51,782 bases of DNA from Bacillota bacterium (GTDB lineage Bacteria; Bacillota; Clostridia; Lachnospirales; Lachnospiraceae). The position numbers and the translations under genes were made by a program. Positions 8,620 to 15,936 of this stretch are shown here, one piece after another. The stretch covers positions 1-51,782 of the forward strand of contig JAEWEO010000279.1 in the NCBI GenBank assembly GCA_023389295.1. Direction: 5' to 3'. Under the pieces are notes generated by a model. That model did not search any database and was not told where the DNA came from. It saw nothing but the letters and a program-made list of their open reading frames with translations. Each line of letters starts with the position of its first letter. The stretch's first letter is position 1.

Positions 8620-9744
8620 TTATTCACCGATTAGGTTTTTATAACAACGGTCAAAGGCCTGTAAAAAGTAGTCTAATTCCTCCTGTGTTGTCAGATGACT
8701 CATACTAATTCGCCAGGAACACATGGCATTTTTCTTATCCTTAGAGACCGCATAAACAGGTCTTGAGGGGGAACCTGGAACGGAGCAGGCTGATTTGATG
8801 GAGATGCAAATTCCTTCCTTCTCAAGTGCCTCTTGAAAAACTCCCGCTTTCACACCTTGCACACTAAGGTTTAAAATGTGGGGTACGGAGTGGTTCGTGC
8901 TATTAATTCTAACATTTTTGTATGGAAGTAGTCGCTCCTTTAGATAGCGATTATACTCCGTTACCTTCTGCATACGTTCTTCTTGATGCTTAATGGTAAG
9001 TTCCAGCGCTATATCTATGGAGGCTGCTAATGAAAGAGCCGGCGTTCCACTACGGTATATGGTCGTACTACTTCCACCATGGATCAATGGATTTAAGATT
9101 ACATGCTCCTTCTTTATTAGAACACCACATCCATTTAACCCAAAGAATTTGTGAGGTGTGAAGGTTAGACAGTCGGCACTTATGCCAGTCATTTCTATCT
9201 TACCAAAAGCCTGGGTTGCATCTGTATGGAAATAGCAATTTGGATATGCTTCTAAAATCTTAGCTATTTCTTCCATGGGCTGTATCACTCCCAGTTCACT
9301 ATCAACGCAACAAATAGATACCAACACTGTATCCTTGCGTAGCAGCTCCTTCAGATGCTGCAGATCCACCTGTCCCTCGTTCGTTATGTCTACCAAATCA
9401 ATCTCATAACCTAAGTTCTGTAAATAGGTTAAGGCTCCACTCACGGATGGATGCTCAAGACAAGTAGAGATAATGTGCTTTCCATTATGCTTATAAGCCT
9501 GCACGATTCCTTTGATTGCAAGATTATTCGCCTCACTAGCACCGGAGGTATAGATAACCTCAGAGGGCTTAACCCCAAGCATATTGGCAATATGTTCTGT
9601 TATTTTGTCTATTTCCTGCTTTGCGTCCCTACCCAATTGATGCGAAGAATTCGGATTGGCGATATAGCGCTTACTTACTTCGACAAAACGGTTTAAAACC
9701 TCATCATCCACCGGTGTATTGGCTGCATAATCTAAATATATCAT
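8620..9744 (-). CDS. cysteine desulfurase (NifS/IscS family)
   Basis: PLP enzyme that takes sulfur from cysteine as an enzyme persulfide. The 374-residue protein has TSGASEANNLAIKG, the PLP-site TDATQAFGK, the PLP lysine in FTPHKF (K199) and the catalytic cysteine in KSACS (C320). That loop reads SACSVPGSPSRP, shorter and different from the IscS SACTSG loop, so it is probably a dedicated donor. ATG 9744 has GAGG seven bases upstream, preferred over in-frame starts further up. It is the first gene of the operon with ttcA and tcdA, suggesting that it supplies sulfur for tRNA thiolation (inference). Confidence 0.9.
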   Translation of the reverse strand: MIYLDYAANTPVDDEVLNRFVEVSKRYIANPNSSHQLGRDAKQEIDKITEHIANMLGVKPSEVIYTSGASEANNLAIKGIVQAYKHNGKHIISTCLEHPSVSGALTYLQNLGYEIDLVDITNEGQVDLQHLKELLRKDTVLVSICCVDSELGVIQPMEEIAKILEAYPNCYFHTDATQAFGKIEMTGISADCLTFTPHKFFGLNGCGVLIKKEHVILNPLIHGGSSTTIYRSGTPALSLAASIDIALELTIKHQEERMQKVTEYNRYLKERLLPYKNVRINSTNHSVPHILNLSVQGVKAGVFQEALEKEGICISIKSACSVPGSPSRPVYAVSKDKKNAMCSWRISMSHLTTQEELDYFLQAFDRCYKNLIGE

Positions 9745-9827
9745 CGTACTACCTCTAACTCTATTTAATCTAACTTCTATGCTATCAAACATTAACCGTA
9801 TCTTTAAAAAAGAACGGCAATAGTAAT

Positions 9828-9856
9828 ATCATAATTCCTTAATCCTACTATGTCAA
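9828..9856 (-). promoter_or_regulatory. promoter of the cysteine desulfurase operon
   Basis: Minus-strand TTGACA (9851-9856), 17 bases, TATGAT (9828-9833), about 80 bases before the start codon. Confidence 0.75.
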
Positions 9857-9917
9857 TGGAATTTATCTATATAACTACATCACTTTGGAAGAAATTCTGT
9901 TATCACTTGTCATGAAT

Positions 9918-9953
9918 AAAAAACTGCCCCAACCCACTACAAGGTTGAGACAG
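9918..9953 (-). terminator. terminator of the rubredoxin gene
   Basis: Minus-strand 11-bp stem CTGTCTCAACC / GGTTGGGGCAG with two G-U pairs, followed by TTTTTT, just past the rubredoxin stop. Confidence 0.85.
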
Positions 9954-9964
9954 CACTAATTTCA

Positions 9965-10126
9965 TTATTGAATTTCTTCAAATCCGTCTTTGCCAACGCC
10001 ACAAAGAGGACATACCCAATCTTCCGGGATATCTTCCCACTTAGTTCCAGGTGCAATTCCACTATCAGGATCGCCGAGTGCTTCATCATAAATATAGCCG
10101 CAAGCTGTACATTCAAACTTCTTCAT
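9965..10126 (-). CDS. rubredoxin
   Basis: Small cytoplasmic one-iron electron carrier of 53 residues. Four cysteines in two CxxCG knuckles, CTACGYIYD and CPLCGVGKD, bind Fe. The DPDSGIAPGTKWEDIPEDW core is typical. ATG 10126 is preceded by GGAGG at seven bases; in-frame codons further upstream are not part of the gene. It is divergent from ferritin with its own promoter. In anaerobes rubredoxin feeds oxygen- and peroxide-detoxifying enzymes, which fits the iron-storage neighbour, but no direct partner enzyme lies here. Confidence 0.95.
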   Translation of the reverse strand: MKKFECTACGYIYDEALGDPDSGIAPGTKWEDIPEDWVCPLCGVGKDGFEEIQ

Positions 10127-10174
10127 ATAACAACCTCCATTTTTTAGTAATTTATACATGTCCGTACAATAATA

Positions 10175-10203
10175 TGTATACCACAAAACACATAAAATGG
10201 CAA
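10175..10203 (-). promoter_or_regulatory. rubredoxin promoter
   Basis: Minus-strand TTGCCA (10198-10203), 17 bases, TATACA (10175-10180). Confidence 0.7.
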
Positions 10204-10258
10204 GCCAAATCACCCTTTTATTTTTTAGAAACATTCCATAAAATATGTAAATTTAACC

Positions 10259-10287
10259 CTGACAATACAACAAATGTATGTTATAAT
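10259..10287 (+). promoter_or_regulatory. ferritin promoter
   Basis: CTGACA (10259-10264), 17 bases, TATAAT (10282-10287). The predicted leader before the ferritin ATG is about 185 bases long. Confidence 0.8.
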
Positions 10288-10401
10288 AAAACCATAGTAA
10301 GGAGAAACTAATAAGAAATTAGACAATATTATTCTGCTTACTCTATCCAAATCAGAACATTAAGATGTGATTTTGGTAACTATGTTGAAAGAAACAATAT
10401 A

Positions 10402-10428
10402 GGTAACAAATTACCCTTATAGGTAATT
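10402..10428 (+). promoter_or_regulatory. alternative hairpins in the ferritin leader
   Basis: GGTAA (10402-10406) and GGTAATT (10422-10428) can each pair with the same TTACC segment (10409-10415), giving two mutually exclusive stems. No T-run follows, so it is not an intrinsic terminator. Regulatory meaning is speculative. Confidence 0.35.
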
Positions 10429-10478
10429 ACTATCAAGTAAAAACTACATAAAAAATCAAACGAGAAAGGAAGTTAAAA

Positions 10479-10994
10479 ATGTTAAATCAAGAAGTTGCTA
10501 AATTATTAAACGAGCAAATTAATAAGGAATTCTATTCCGCTTATCTTTATATGGATATGGCTAATTACTATTCCGATCAAAGCTTAAATGGTTTTGAAAA
10601 CTGGTTCTTTGTTCAGATGCAGGAGGAAAGAGATCACGCTTTGTTATTCCGTCAGTATCTCCTAAATAACGGTGAACTGGTAAAACTTGCAGAAATTCAA
10701 GCTCCTGATAAAACCTATCAAAGCTTCCGTGATCCGCTGGTAATGGCATACGAACACGAGCAGTATGTTACAGCTTCCATTAATACCATCTATGATGCAG
10801 CCTATAAAGTAAAGGATTTTCGCACCATGCAGTTCTTAGATTGGTTCATCAAGGAACAGGGCGAAGAGGAAAAAAATGCAGATGACAATATCAAAAAATA
10901 TGATTTATTTGCTTCCGATCCGAAAGGCTTATATATGTTGGATAATGAGTTGAAGGCTAGAGTTTATGCTGCCCCAAGTTTAGTGTTAGACTAG
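10479..10994 (+). CDS. ftnA: bacterial non-heme ferritin
   Basis: Iron-storage protein of 171 residues forming a 24-mer cage that oxidises Fe(II) and stores ferric mineral. The ferroxidase ligands are at the same positions as in E. coli FtnA: E17, E50, H53, E94, Q127 and E130. The four-helix-bundle opening LLNEQINKEFYSAYLYMDMA is typical. AGAAAGGAAG precedes the ATG. No heme-ligand signature was looked for beyond this; bacterioferritin is unlikely given the FtnA pattern. It is monocistronic, with a strong promoter, a long leader and a strong terminator. Confidence 0.95.
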   Translation: MLNQEVAKLLNEQINKEFYSAYLYMDMANYYSDQSLNGFENWFFVQMQEERDHALLFRQYLLNNGELVKLAEIQAPDKTYQSFRDPLVMAYEHEQYVTASINTIYDAAYKVKDFRTMQFLDWFIKEQGEEEKNADDNIKKYDLFASDPKGLYMLDNELKARVYAAPSLVLD

Positions 10995-11074
10995 TGAAAT
11001 TGCATCTCGCAATATTGAAATTATTTTAGTGATTTACCTTATTTCAATATACTAGCAAGGTAATTCCTATCATC

Positions 11075-11111
11075 AGTAGGAGGCTAATCATTTGTTGATT
11101 AGCCTCCTACT
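11075..11111. terminator. terminator between ferritin and deglycosidase-like genes
   Basis: Perfect 16-bp inverted repeat AGTAGGAGGCTAATCA / TGATTAGCCTCCTACT with a 5-base loop between convergent genes. A weaker 10-bp repeat lies just before it (11012-11021 with 11041-11050). Confidence 0.8.
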
Positions 11112-11158
11112 TTACATTCTCCCGTATTTTAAATTATAAATACATGAACTTATCTATG

Positions 11159-12214
11159 TTATGCTTCGATTTCTCTTCTCATTGCTTCTTGATGCCTTCT
11201 TACCTGCTCTATGCTATTAACTGAAAATGCGTCTCTTAAATGTTCGCCACCTTCATACTCAGTACTTAAATAACCCGTATAACCAGCTTTTTTATATGCC
11301 TCTATCACTTCTGGAATTGCTACTGAGGTCTCCACGTAATCTTCTGAAATATTGTAGCATTTTGCATGAGTATGAAAGATGTAATCAATATTATCGATAA
11401 TGTCCTTTGGATCTGACCAGGAATAGTTAAAGGAGTTATTTGCATAAAACATGTCTGCCGGCCCACCATTTGCCTTCTCTATCTTTTCAAACATTTCTTG
11501 CATTCCATTTGCCATGCGGTATTCCATATTTGCTTTTCCAAGGTTCAAATCGTATTTAATTTTTACAAATCCTTTCGCAATTCGTTCTGAATAACATTCA
11601 TCTACAATCTTAATACATTCTTCTAAAGCACCCCTTCGTCTAGCTTTGTCGGCCACTACATCAGGGATGTTCTTGCAGAATATTCCAAGATCCGGAATAA
11701 AACCAAAATACTTTGTTCCTGTTCTTCTAATCATCTCCATATATCCATCAGCCCATCCTGAGTTCAAGGAGAATGGCGCATGAACTTCAAGTCCAATCTT
11801 AACATCCATTTTTTCAGCATAGTCGAGACTTCCTTCAATTACATCCATCGGTGTAGATACAAGTGTTCTTAAATTCTTAAAACCTAATAGAGAGGCTAGT
11901 CGGATATCACGTTTCATCATATTTATCTGCTCTCCAAGGGAAAGTGTACGATTATCATATATTTTATTTTCTAAAAAGGCATCGTAACACACAGGAATTA
12001 GATTGTATTTTTTCATCCATTCAAACCATTGTGCTCGAAATTGTTCATCTTCGATTGGAAGCGGAAATCTACGAATCATTTGCTCAGCTAAAAGTTCTAC
12101 TCCGGTAGCACCTGTTTTGGATACCTCCTCAAGACATCCTTCTAAATCTAACTGTTTATTATAATATTCATCCTGATAACTATACAGGGAAACACTTCTT
12201 TTTATATCACTCAT
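11159..12214 (-). CDS. C-glycoside deglycosidase alpha subunit-like TIM-barrel protein
   Basis: A 351-residue AP-endonuclease-2 / xylose-isomerase-like TIM barrel. Candidate metal ligands fall in the expected strand ends: E143 (GLEVHAP, with H145 as a possible base), D175 (GFIPDLG), H281/H283 (FHTHAKC) and E319 (LSTEYEGG). On sequence alone it would be called a sugar-phosphate isomerase/epimerase. The upstream partner resembles the small beta subunit of C-glycoside deglycosidases (DgpB-C, DfgA-B, CarB-C type), which cleave C-C glycosidic bonds of 3-oxo-glucosides, and that makes this reading more likely. AGGAGG precedes ATG 12214, and only 11 bases separate it from the beta gene. The natural substrate is unknown. 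Confidence 0.72.
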   Translation of the reverse strand: MSDIKRSVSLYSYQDEYYNKQLDLEGCLEEVSKTGATGVELLAEQMIRRFPLPIEDEQFRAQWFEWMKKYNLIPVCYDAFLENKIYDNRTLSLGEQINMMKRDIRLASLLGFKNLRTLVSTPMDVIEGSLDYAEKMDVKIGLEVHAPFSLNSGWADGYMEMIRRTGTKYFGFIPDLGIFCKNIPDVVADKARRRGALEECIKIVDECYSERIAKGFVKIKYDLNLGKANMEYRMANGMQEMFEKIEKANGGPADMFYANNSFNYSWSDPKDIIDNIDYIFHTHAKCYNISEDYVETSVAIPEVIEAYKKAGYTGYLSTEYEGGEHLRDAFSVNSIEQVRRHQEAMRREIEA

Positions 12215-12225
12215 TCTTATTCCTC

Positions 12226-12621
12226 CTAATCAATTTCAAAATCGGTTTCGCATACTGCTTCTATTTGGAATGGCATATAAGACGGTGCTATTACCTGCTT
12301 TGCATTAATATGATGGGTTCCTTTTGTAAGTCCTCCATCTTTCATAACAGTAACTGTTGCGTAATCTCCAAACTCCCATCGGTAATTGGGATCAACTACC
12401 GTTCTTATCTCTTCCATGGTAAATGTTTCTCCATTTACTGTTAAACGTATATCCTCTCTCGCAACCTTAGATCCATCTACGTCAATCTCAATATCCCGAA
12501 TAATTGATAACGTAATTCCACGATAGTACTGTGCTTTAAATCGAAACTGATATCCTACAACTACTCCATCTACTTCTATATTTTTAAATCCTCTTGCATC
12601 ATATATCTGCCTTCCAGACAT
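12226..12621 (-). CDS. C-glycoside deglycosidase beta subunit-like protein (DUF6379)
   Basis: A 131-residue beta-rich soluble protein. The pattern GYQFRFKAQYYRG, LSIIRDIEIDVDG, REDIRLTVNGETFT, EFGDYATVTV and the closing YMPF matches my memory of DUF6379 proteins, annotated as C-glycoside deglycosidase beta subunits. In that family the beta chain packs on the TIM-barrel alpha chain to build the active enzyme. ATG 12621 is chosen for GGGAGGAG six bases upstream; the frame extends further up but without such a site. It lies directly upstream of the alpha-like gene. No Gfo/Idh/MocA oxidoreductase, the usual 3-oxidation partner, is in the window. Confidence 0.72.
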   Translation of the reverse strand: MSGRQIYDARGFKNIEVDGVVVGYQFRFKAQYYRGITLSIIRDIEIDVDGSKVAREDIRLTVNGETFTMEEIRTVVDPNYRWEFGDYATVTVMKDGGLTKGTHHINAKQVIAPSYMPFQIEAVCETDFEID

Positions 12622-12673
12622 GTATTGCTCCTCCCTTTTTTCCCATTGTTGTTGTAACCGTATTCCTCTATAC

Positions 12674-12679
12674 ATTATA
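12674..12679 (-). promoter_or_regulatory. possible -10 box of the deglycosidase-like pair
   Basis: Minus-strand TATAAT about 50 bases before the beta-like start. The -35 region is poor (ATGTTT at 17 bases), so an activator or read-through from xylA is possible. Confidence 0.4.
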
Positions 12680-12751
12680 ATTTTTTTGTAATTTAAAAAC
12701 ATTCTAATTAATAACCTAATTAACTGTATGATTTGAACATCTTAAATTCCA

Positions 12752-12794
12752 TAAAAAAAGGAGAGCAAAAAGAACACTATCTTTTTTGCTCTCT
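12752..12794 (-). terminator. xylA terminator
   Basis: Stem GAGAGCAAAAAG / CTTTTTTGCTCTC with one bulged base, followed on the minus strand by a run of seven T. It separates xylA from the deglycosidase-like pair. Confidence 0.8.
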
Positions 12795-12871
12795 ATCTTT
12801 TTATAAGTCTACGCATTATATCAATTATGATAAATAATCCACTACCACAAAACTTCTTAGAATGGCAGCTA

Positions 12872-14188
12872 TTATTTAGTCTCTAGGATATACTGATTTA
12901 AAATACTCTCTAACATTTCCTGTCTACCGGAGGTATTCGGAGTTGTTCCATTCTTTAATGCATACTCTTCTAATTCTTTAAAGCCTACTTTACCCTCCAT
13001 AATATCCTTACCAATTCCTGATTTGTAGCTAGCATAACGGTCAGCCTTAAAGTTCTCAAATACACCATCCTCAAGAAGCTTAGCAGCTACTTTTAAGCCT
13101 TTTGCAAAAGCGTCCATACCTGCAATATATGCATAGAATAAATCATCATCCTGGAAGGAAGCACGACGAACCTTGGAGTCAAAGTTAAGACCACCCTTAG
13201 TAAAGCCACCGTCTAAGAGGATTTCATACATTGCTAAAGTAGTATCATAAATATTAGTAGGGAATTGATCGGTATCCCATCCAAGTAACGGGTCACCGGT
13301 ATTAGCGTCAACGCTACCAAGTACGCCGTTAATTCTACTCATATTTAATTCATGCTGGAAGGTATGCTGAGCTAAGGTTGCATGATTTGCTTCAATGTTC
13401 ATCTTAAAATGTTTATCTAAATTATACTTTCTAAGGAATGAAAGTACGGTTGCTGCATCAAAGTCATATTGATGTTTTGTAGGTTCCTTCGGCTTAGGCT
13501 CGATTAAGAACTGACCATCAAAGCCAATTTCCTTCGCATAATCTACTGCCATCTGAAGAAGTCTAGCAAGGTTATCTAATTCTAAACCGGTATCAGTATT
13601 TAATAAGGTCTCATAACCTTCACGTCCACCCCAGAATACATAGTTCTCGCCGCCCAATTCTTTGGTGATCTCCATTGCCTTCTTGATCTGAGCAGCTGTA
13701 TATGCAAATACGGTTGCGTTGCAGGAGGTAGAAGCTCCGTGAACGAATCTGTCATCACCAAATGCATTGGTAGTACCCCATAAACATTTAATTCCGGTAC
13801 GAGCCATTTCTTCTTTGATAACAACAACGATTTCATCTAATCTCTTATTTGTCTCTTCCAGAGTAGCTGCACGAGGAGCTATATCCTGGTCATGGAAGCA
13901 GAAGAAGGGAATCTGCATCTTATCCATAAACTCAAATGCTGCGCGTACTCTTTCTTTTGCTTTCTCCATTGCATCCTCGGTATTATCCCAATCACGATGC
14001 ATGGTTGCTCCACCGAAGGGATCATTCCCCATATAAGTAAGTGTATGCCAATAAGACATTGCAAAACGCAGTTGTTCTTTCATTGTCTTACCCATTACCA
14101 CTTCATCCGGATTGTAATACTTGAAAGAAAGCGGATTTTTACTTTGGGGTCCTTCATAATGAATTTTACCAACGTTAAAATAAGCCAT
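12872..14188 (-). CDS. xylA: xylose isomerase
   Basis: Interconverts D-xylose and D-xylulose (also glucose and fructose) in the cytoplasm. The 438-residue length and the insert-bearing N-terminus fit class II enzymes. It has the catalytic FCFHDQD (H99), FVHGASTSCNA, VFWGGREGYETLLNTD, the metal ligand segment FLIEPKPKEPTKHQYDFD, and NIEANHATLA / GSVDANTGDPLLGWDTDQFP. GGAGG precedes the ATG by seven bases. It is transcribed alone from a good promoter; no xylulokinase or xylose transporter is adjacent, so the rest of the pathway is elsewhere. Confidence 0.97.
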   Translation of the reverse strand: MAYFNVGKIHYEGPQSKNPLSFKYYNPDEVVMGKTMKEQLRFAMSYWHTLTYMGNDPFGGATMHRDWDNTEDAMEKAKERVRAAFEFMDKMQIPFFCFHDQDIAPRAATLEETNKRLDEIVVVIKEEMARTGIKCLWGTTNAFGDDRFVHGASTSCNATVFAYTAAQIKKAMEITKELGGENYVFWGGREGYETLLNTDTGLELDNLARLLQMAVDYAKEIGFDGQFLIEPKPKEPTKHQYDFDAATVLSFLRKYNLDKHFKMNIEANHATLAQHTFQHELNMSRINGVLGSVDANTGDPLLGWDTDQFPTNIYDTTLAMYEILLDGGFTKGGLNFDSKVRRASFQDDDLFYAYIAGMDAFAKGLKVAAKLLEDGVFENFKADRYASYKSGIGKDIMEGKVGFKELEEYALKNGTTPNTSGRQEMLESILNQYILETK

Positions 14189-14223
14189 TTGTAAATCCTC
14201 CTTTAATATGTTTTAAAATGCAT

Positions 14224-14244
14224 AAGGGTTTTATATTTACCCTT
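14224..14244. promoter_or_regulatory. inverted repeat in the xylA leader
   Basis: AAGGGT / ACCCTT arms around a 9-base A/T centre, between the xylA transcription start and its ribosome binding site. It could be an operator for an unidentified regulator. Confidence 0.4.
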
Positions 14245-14281
14245 TTTATAAGTAAAAAACAAAGATCAATTTCCAATTCCT

Positions 14282-14310
14282 ATTATAAATGCTTTGTAAA
14301 AATAATTCAA
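14282..14310 (-). promoter_or_regulatory. xylA promoter
   Basis: Minus-strand TTGAAT (14305-14310), 17 bases, TATAAT (14282-14287). Confidence 0.78.
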
Positions 14311-14375
14311 TATTAATTTGTAAATTAATTAAACTAATTTAGATGAAATAATGTAATAATATTAATATTATGCTA

Positions 14376-14405
14376 TTGACAATACTGTGTGTTACACACT
14401 ATAAT
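14376..14405 (+). promoter_or_regulatory. padR promoter with embedded operator
   Basis: TTGACA (14376-14381), 18 bases, TATAAT (14400-14405). The spacer contains GTGTGT-T-ACACAC (14387-14399), a TGTGT/ACACA palindrome like PadR-family operators. Autorepression by the encoded PadR protein is likely. Confidence 0.75.
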
Positions 14406-14422
14406 ATCAATAGGAGGTGACT

Positions 14423-14788
14423 ATGATGTCAGAAAAGGATGAAATACTATCCGGATTATTATTAGAATTAAGAAGGGGAACCACTGTGTTAAGTGTACTT
14501 TGCCAGCTTTCCACCTCAAAATATGGTTATTCTCTAGTACAACAATTTAGTGACAATAACGTACCAATTGAAGCAAATACATTATACCCCCTACTACGTC
14601 GCTTGGAAAAACAAGGTTTACTGGAAAGTGAGTGGGAAACATCTACTACAAAACCTAGAAAGTATTATAAAACAACACCCCTTGGCAATGAAGTATACGA
14701 AAGTTTAAAAGAAGCGTGGCTGAATATGGTAGAAACCATGAACAAATTGATGATGGAGGATAATAAGGAAGATGGAGAAACAGTATAA
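14423..14788 (+). CDS. PadR-family transcriptional regulator
   Basis: About 121 residues with the PadR winged helix: TVLSVLCQLSTSKYGYSLVQQF, then NTLYPLLRRLEKQGLLESEW and the wing KPRKYYKTTPLG. A C-terminal helix supports dimerisation. The start is ATG 14423 or 14426, both in reach of AGGAGG; a GTG at 14417 falls inside that site and is not used. Its 3' end overlaps the following membrane-protein gene by 17 bases. PadR next to a HAAS-domain membrane protein is a common Firmicutes pairing that responds to envelope or antimicrobial stress; the inducer here is unknown. Confidence 0.9.
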   Translation: MMSEKDEILSGLLLELRRGTTVLSVLCQLSTSKYGYSLVQQFSDNNVPIEANTLYPLLRRLEKQGLLESEWETSTTKPRKYYKTTPLGNEVYESLKEAWLNMVETMNKLMMEDNKEDGETV

Positions 14789-15782
14789 TTATATTGATGA
14801 TATGACAAACCGTTATATCTATCAGGTAACAAAACATTTACCTGCGAAGAGCCGCAAAGATATCAAAGAAGAACTTGTAGCTTTGATTAATGAAATGCTC
14901 GAGGAAAGATCAAATAATCATCCCCCTGCAAAAGAAGATATTATTTTGGTTTTAACAGAGCTTGGCAGCCCCTATGATTTGGCAATGAAGTACAGCGACA
15001 AATCTCTATGTCTTATTGGACCCTTGATTTATCCCGCTTATCTCATGGTTCTAAAAATTGTACTGTGTGCCACCTTATTTGGATTGTCCGTTACAGCTAT
15101 CATTGGATTACTGACCGAGTCTAATGTAATATGGTATGAATATCTTGGAAGTACTTTATTAAACATTCTTCTTGGATTAACACAAGCCTTTTCCTGGGTG
15201 ACCATTATCTTTGCTATCAATGAAAGGAGAGGTATTAATCCTAAGGATTTAATTCCTGCTTGGGAATTATCTTCCCTTCCACCAGTACCGGATAGAGAAA
15301 TTACCATTCCCCTCTGGGAACCCATTTTTGGGATTACGTTTAGCATATTGGTAATGGTCTTATTAATTACCGCCCCTCAACTTATAGGAGTATATTATTT
15401 TACGGACACAGTGCATGTGGTAAGTATCTTTAATTTAGAGGTTCTACAAAAAGCGCTTCCATTACTTTTAATCTGTTTTGGACTTGGAATCATAATCAAT
15501 ATCTGGGAGATTGTAGAGAAAAAGATATCCCTTCGATATGCTGTTATTTCCTCTATCATTAAAACTGCTTCCGTTGCTATACTAATCATTATTTTTACCA
15601 AGTTTCCAATTTGGAATCAAAATTTTGTAAAAGAATCGAATGAAAATTTTATAGTTTTTGAAAATTTTGATCTTACTGTTATATGGCACCTATTCACCTC
15701 AAGCTTTGTTATATTAATTATTACCATTTATTTAATTGATATCATAGTTACATTATATAAAGGGATCAAATTCAACCGATAA
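14772..15782 (+). CDS. HAAS-domain multi-pass membrane protein
   Basis: A 336-residue protein. Residues ~10-80 are a soluble helical domain (YIYQVTKHLPAKSRKDIKEELVALINEML, then LTELGSPYDLAMKY) typical of the HAAS/DUF1700-like modules that accompany PadR regulators. About six hydrophobic segments follow. The start overlaps the end of padR, so the two are coupled. The HAAS module is thought to couple the membrane partner to the PadR system; mechanism and signal are not defined. No ABC transporter follows, unlike many such loci. Confidence 0.75.
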   Translation: MEKQYNYIDDMTNRYIYQVTKHLPAKSRKDIKEELVALINEMLEERSNNHPPAKEDIILVLTELGSPYDLAMKYSDKSLCLIGPLIYPAYLMVLKIVLCATLFGLSVTAIIGLLTESNVIWYEYLGSTLLNILLGLTQAFSWVTIIFAINERRGINPKDLIPAWELSSLPPVPDREITIPLWEPIFGITFSILVMVLLITAPQLIGVYYFTDTVHVVSIFNLEVLQKALPLLLICFGLGIIINIWEIVEKKISLRYAVISSIIKTASVAILIIIFTKFPIWNQNFVKESNENFIVFENFDLTVIWHLFTSSFVILIITIYLIDIIVTLYKGIKFNR

Positions 15783-15796
15783 ATCCGATACTCAAG

Positions 15797-15880
15797 AGAA
15801 AAGCTGCCGTTTAAGAAAATTCGCATAAACAGGTTAAACATCAAACTGTTTGCGTTTTTCTTCTAAAGAGCAGCTTTTCT
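15797..15880. terminator. long stem-loop between HAAS gene and subtilisin
   Basis: Outer 11-bp arms AGAAAAGCTGC (15797-15807) and GCAGCTTTTCT (15870-15880) enclose inner pairing CGCA..AAACAG with CTGTTTGCG. The result is an ~84-base structure flanked by T-runs between convergent genes, a probable bidirectional terminator. Confidence 0.75.
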
Positions 15881-15936
15881 TTTCTCTATATAATTATCTT
15901 TTTTGATTTATATATATCTCTTTTTTATTATTCTAT

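Noticed and set aside
10295..10420. Upstream reading frame in the ferritin leader after AAGGAG (10299-10304)
   Set aside because: No ATG, GTG or TTG in reach of that site; the first possible codons include ATA and ATT only.
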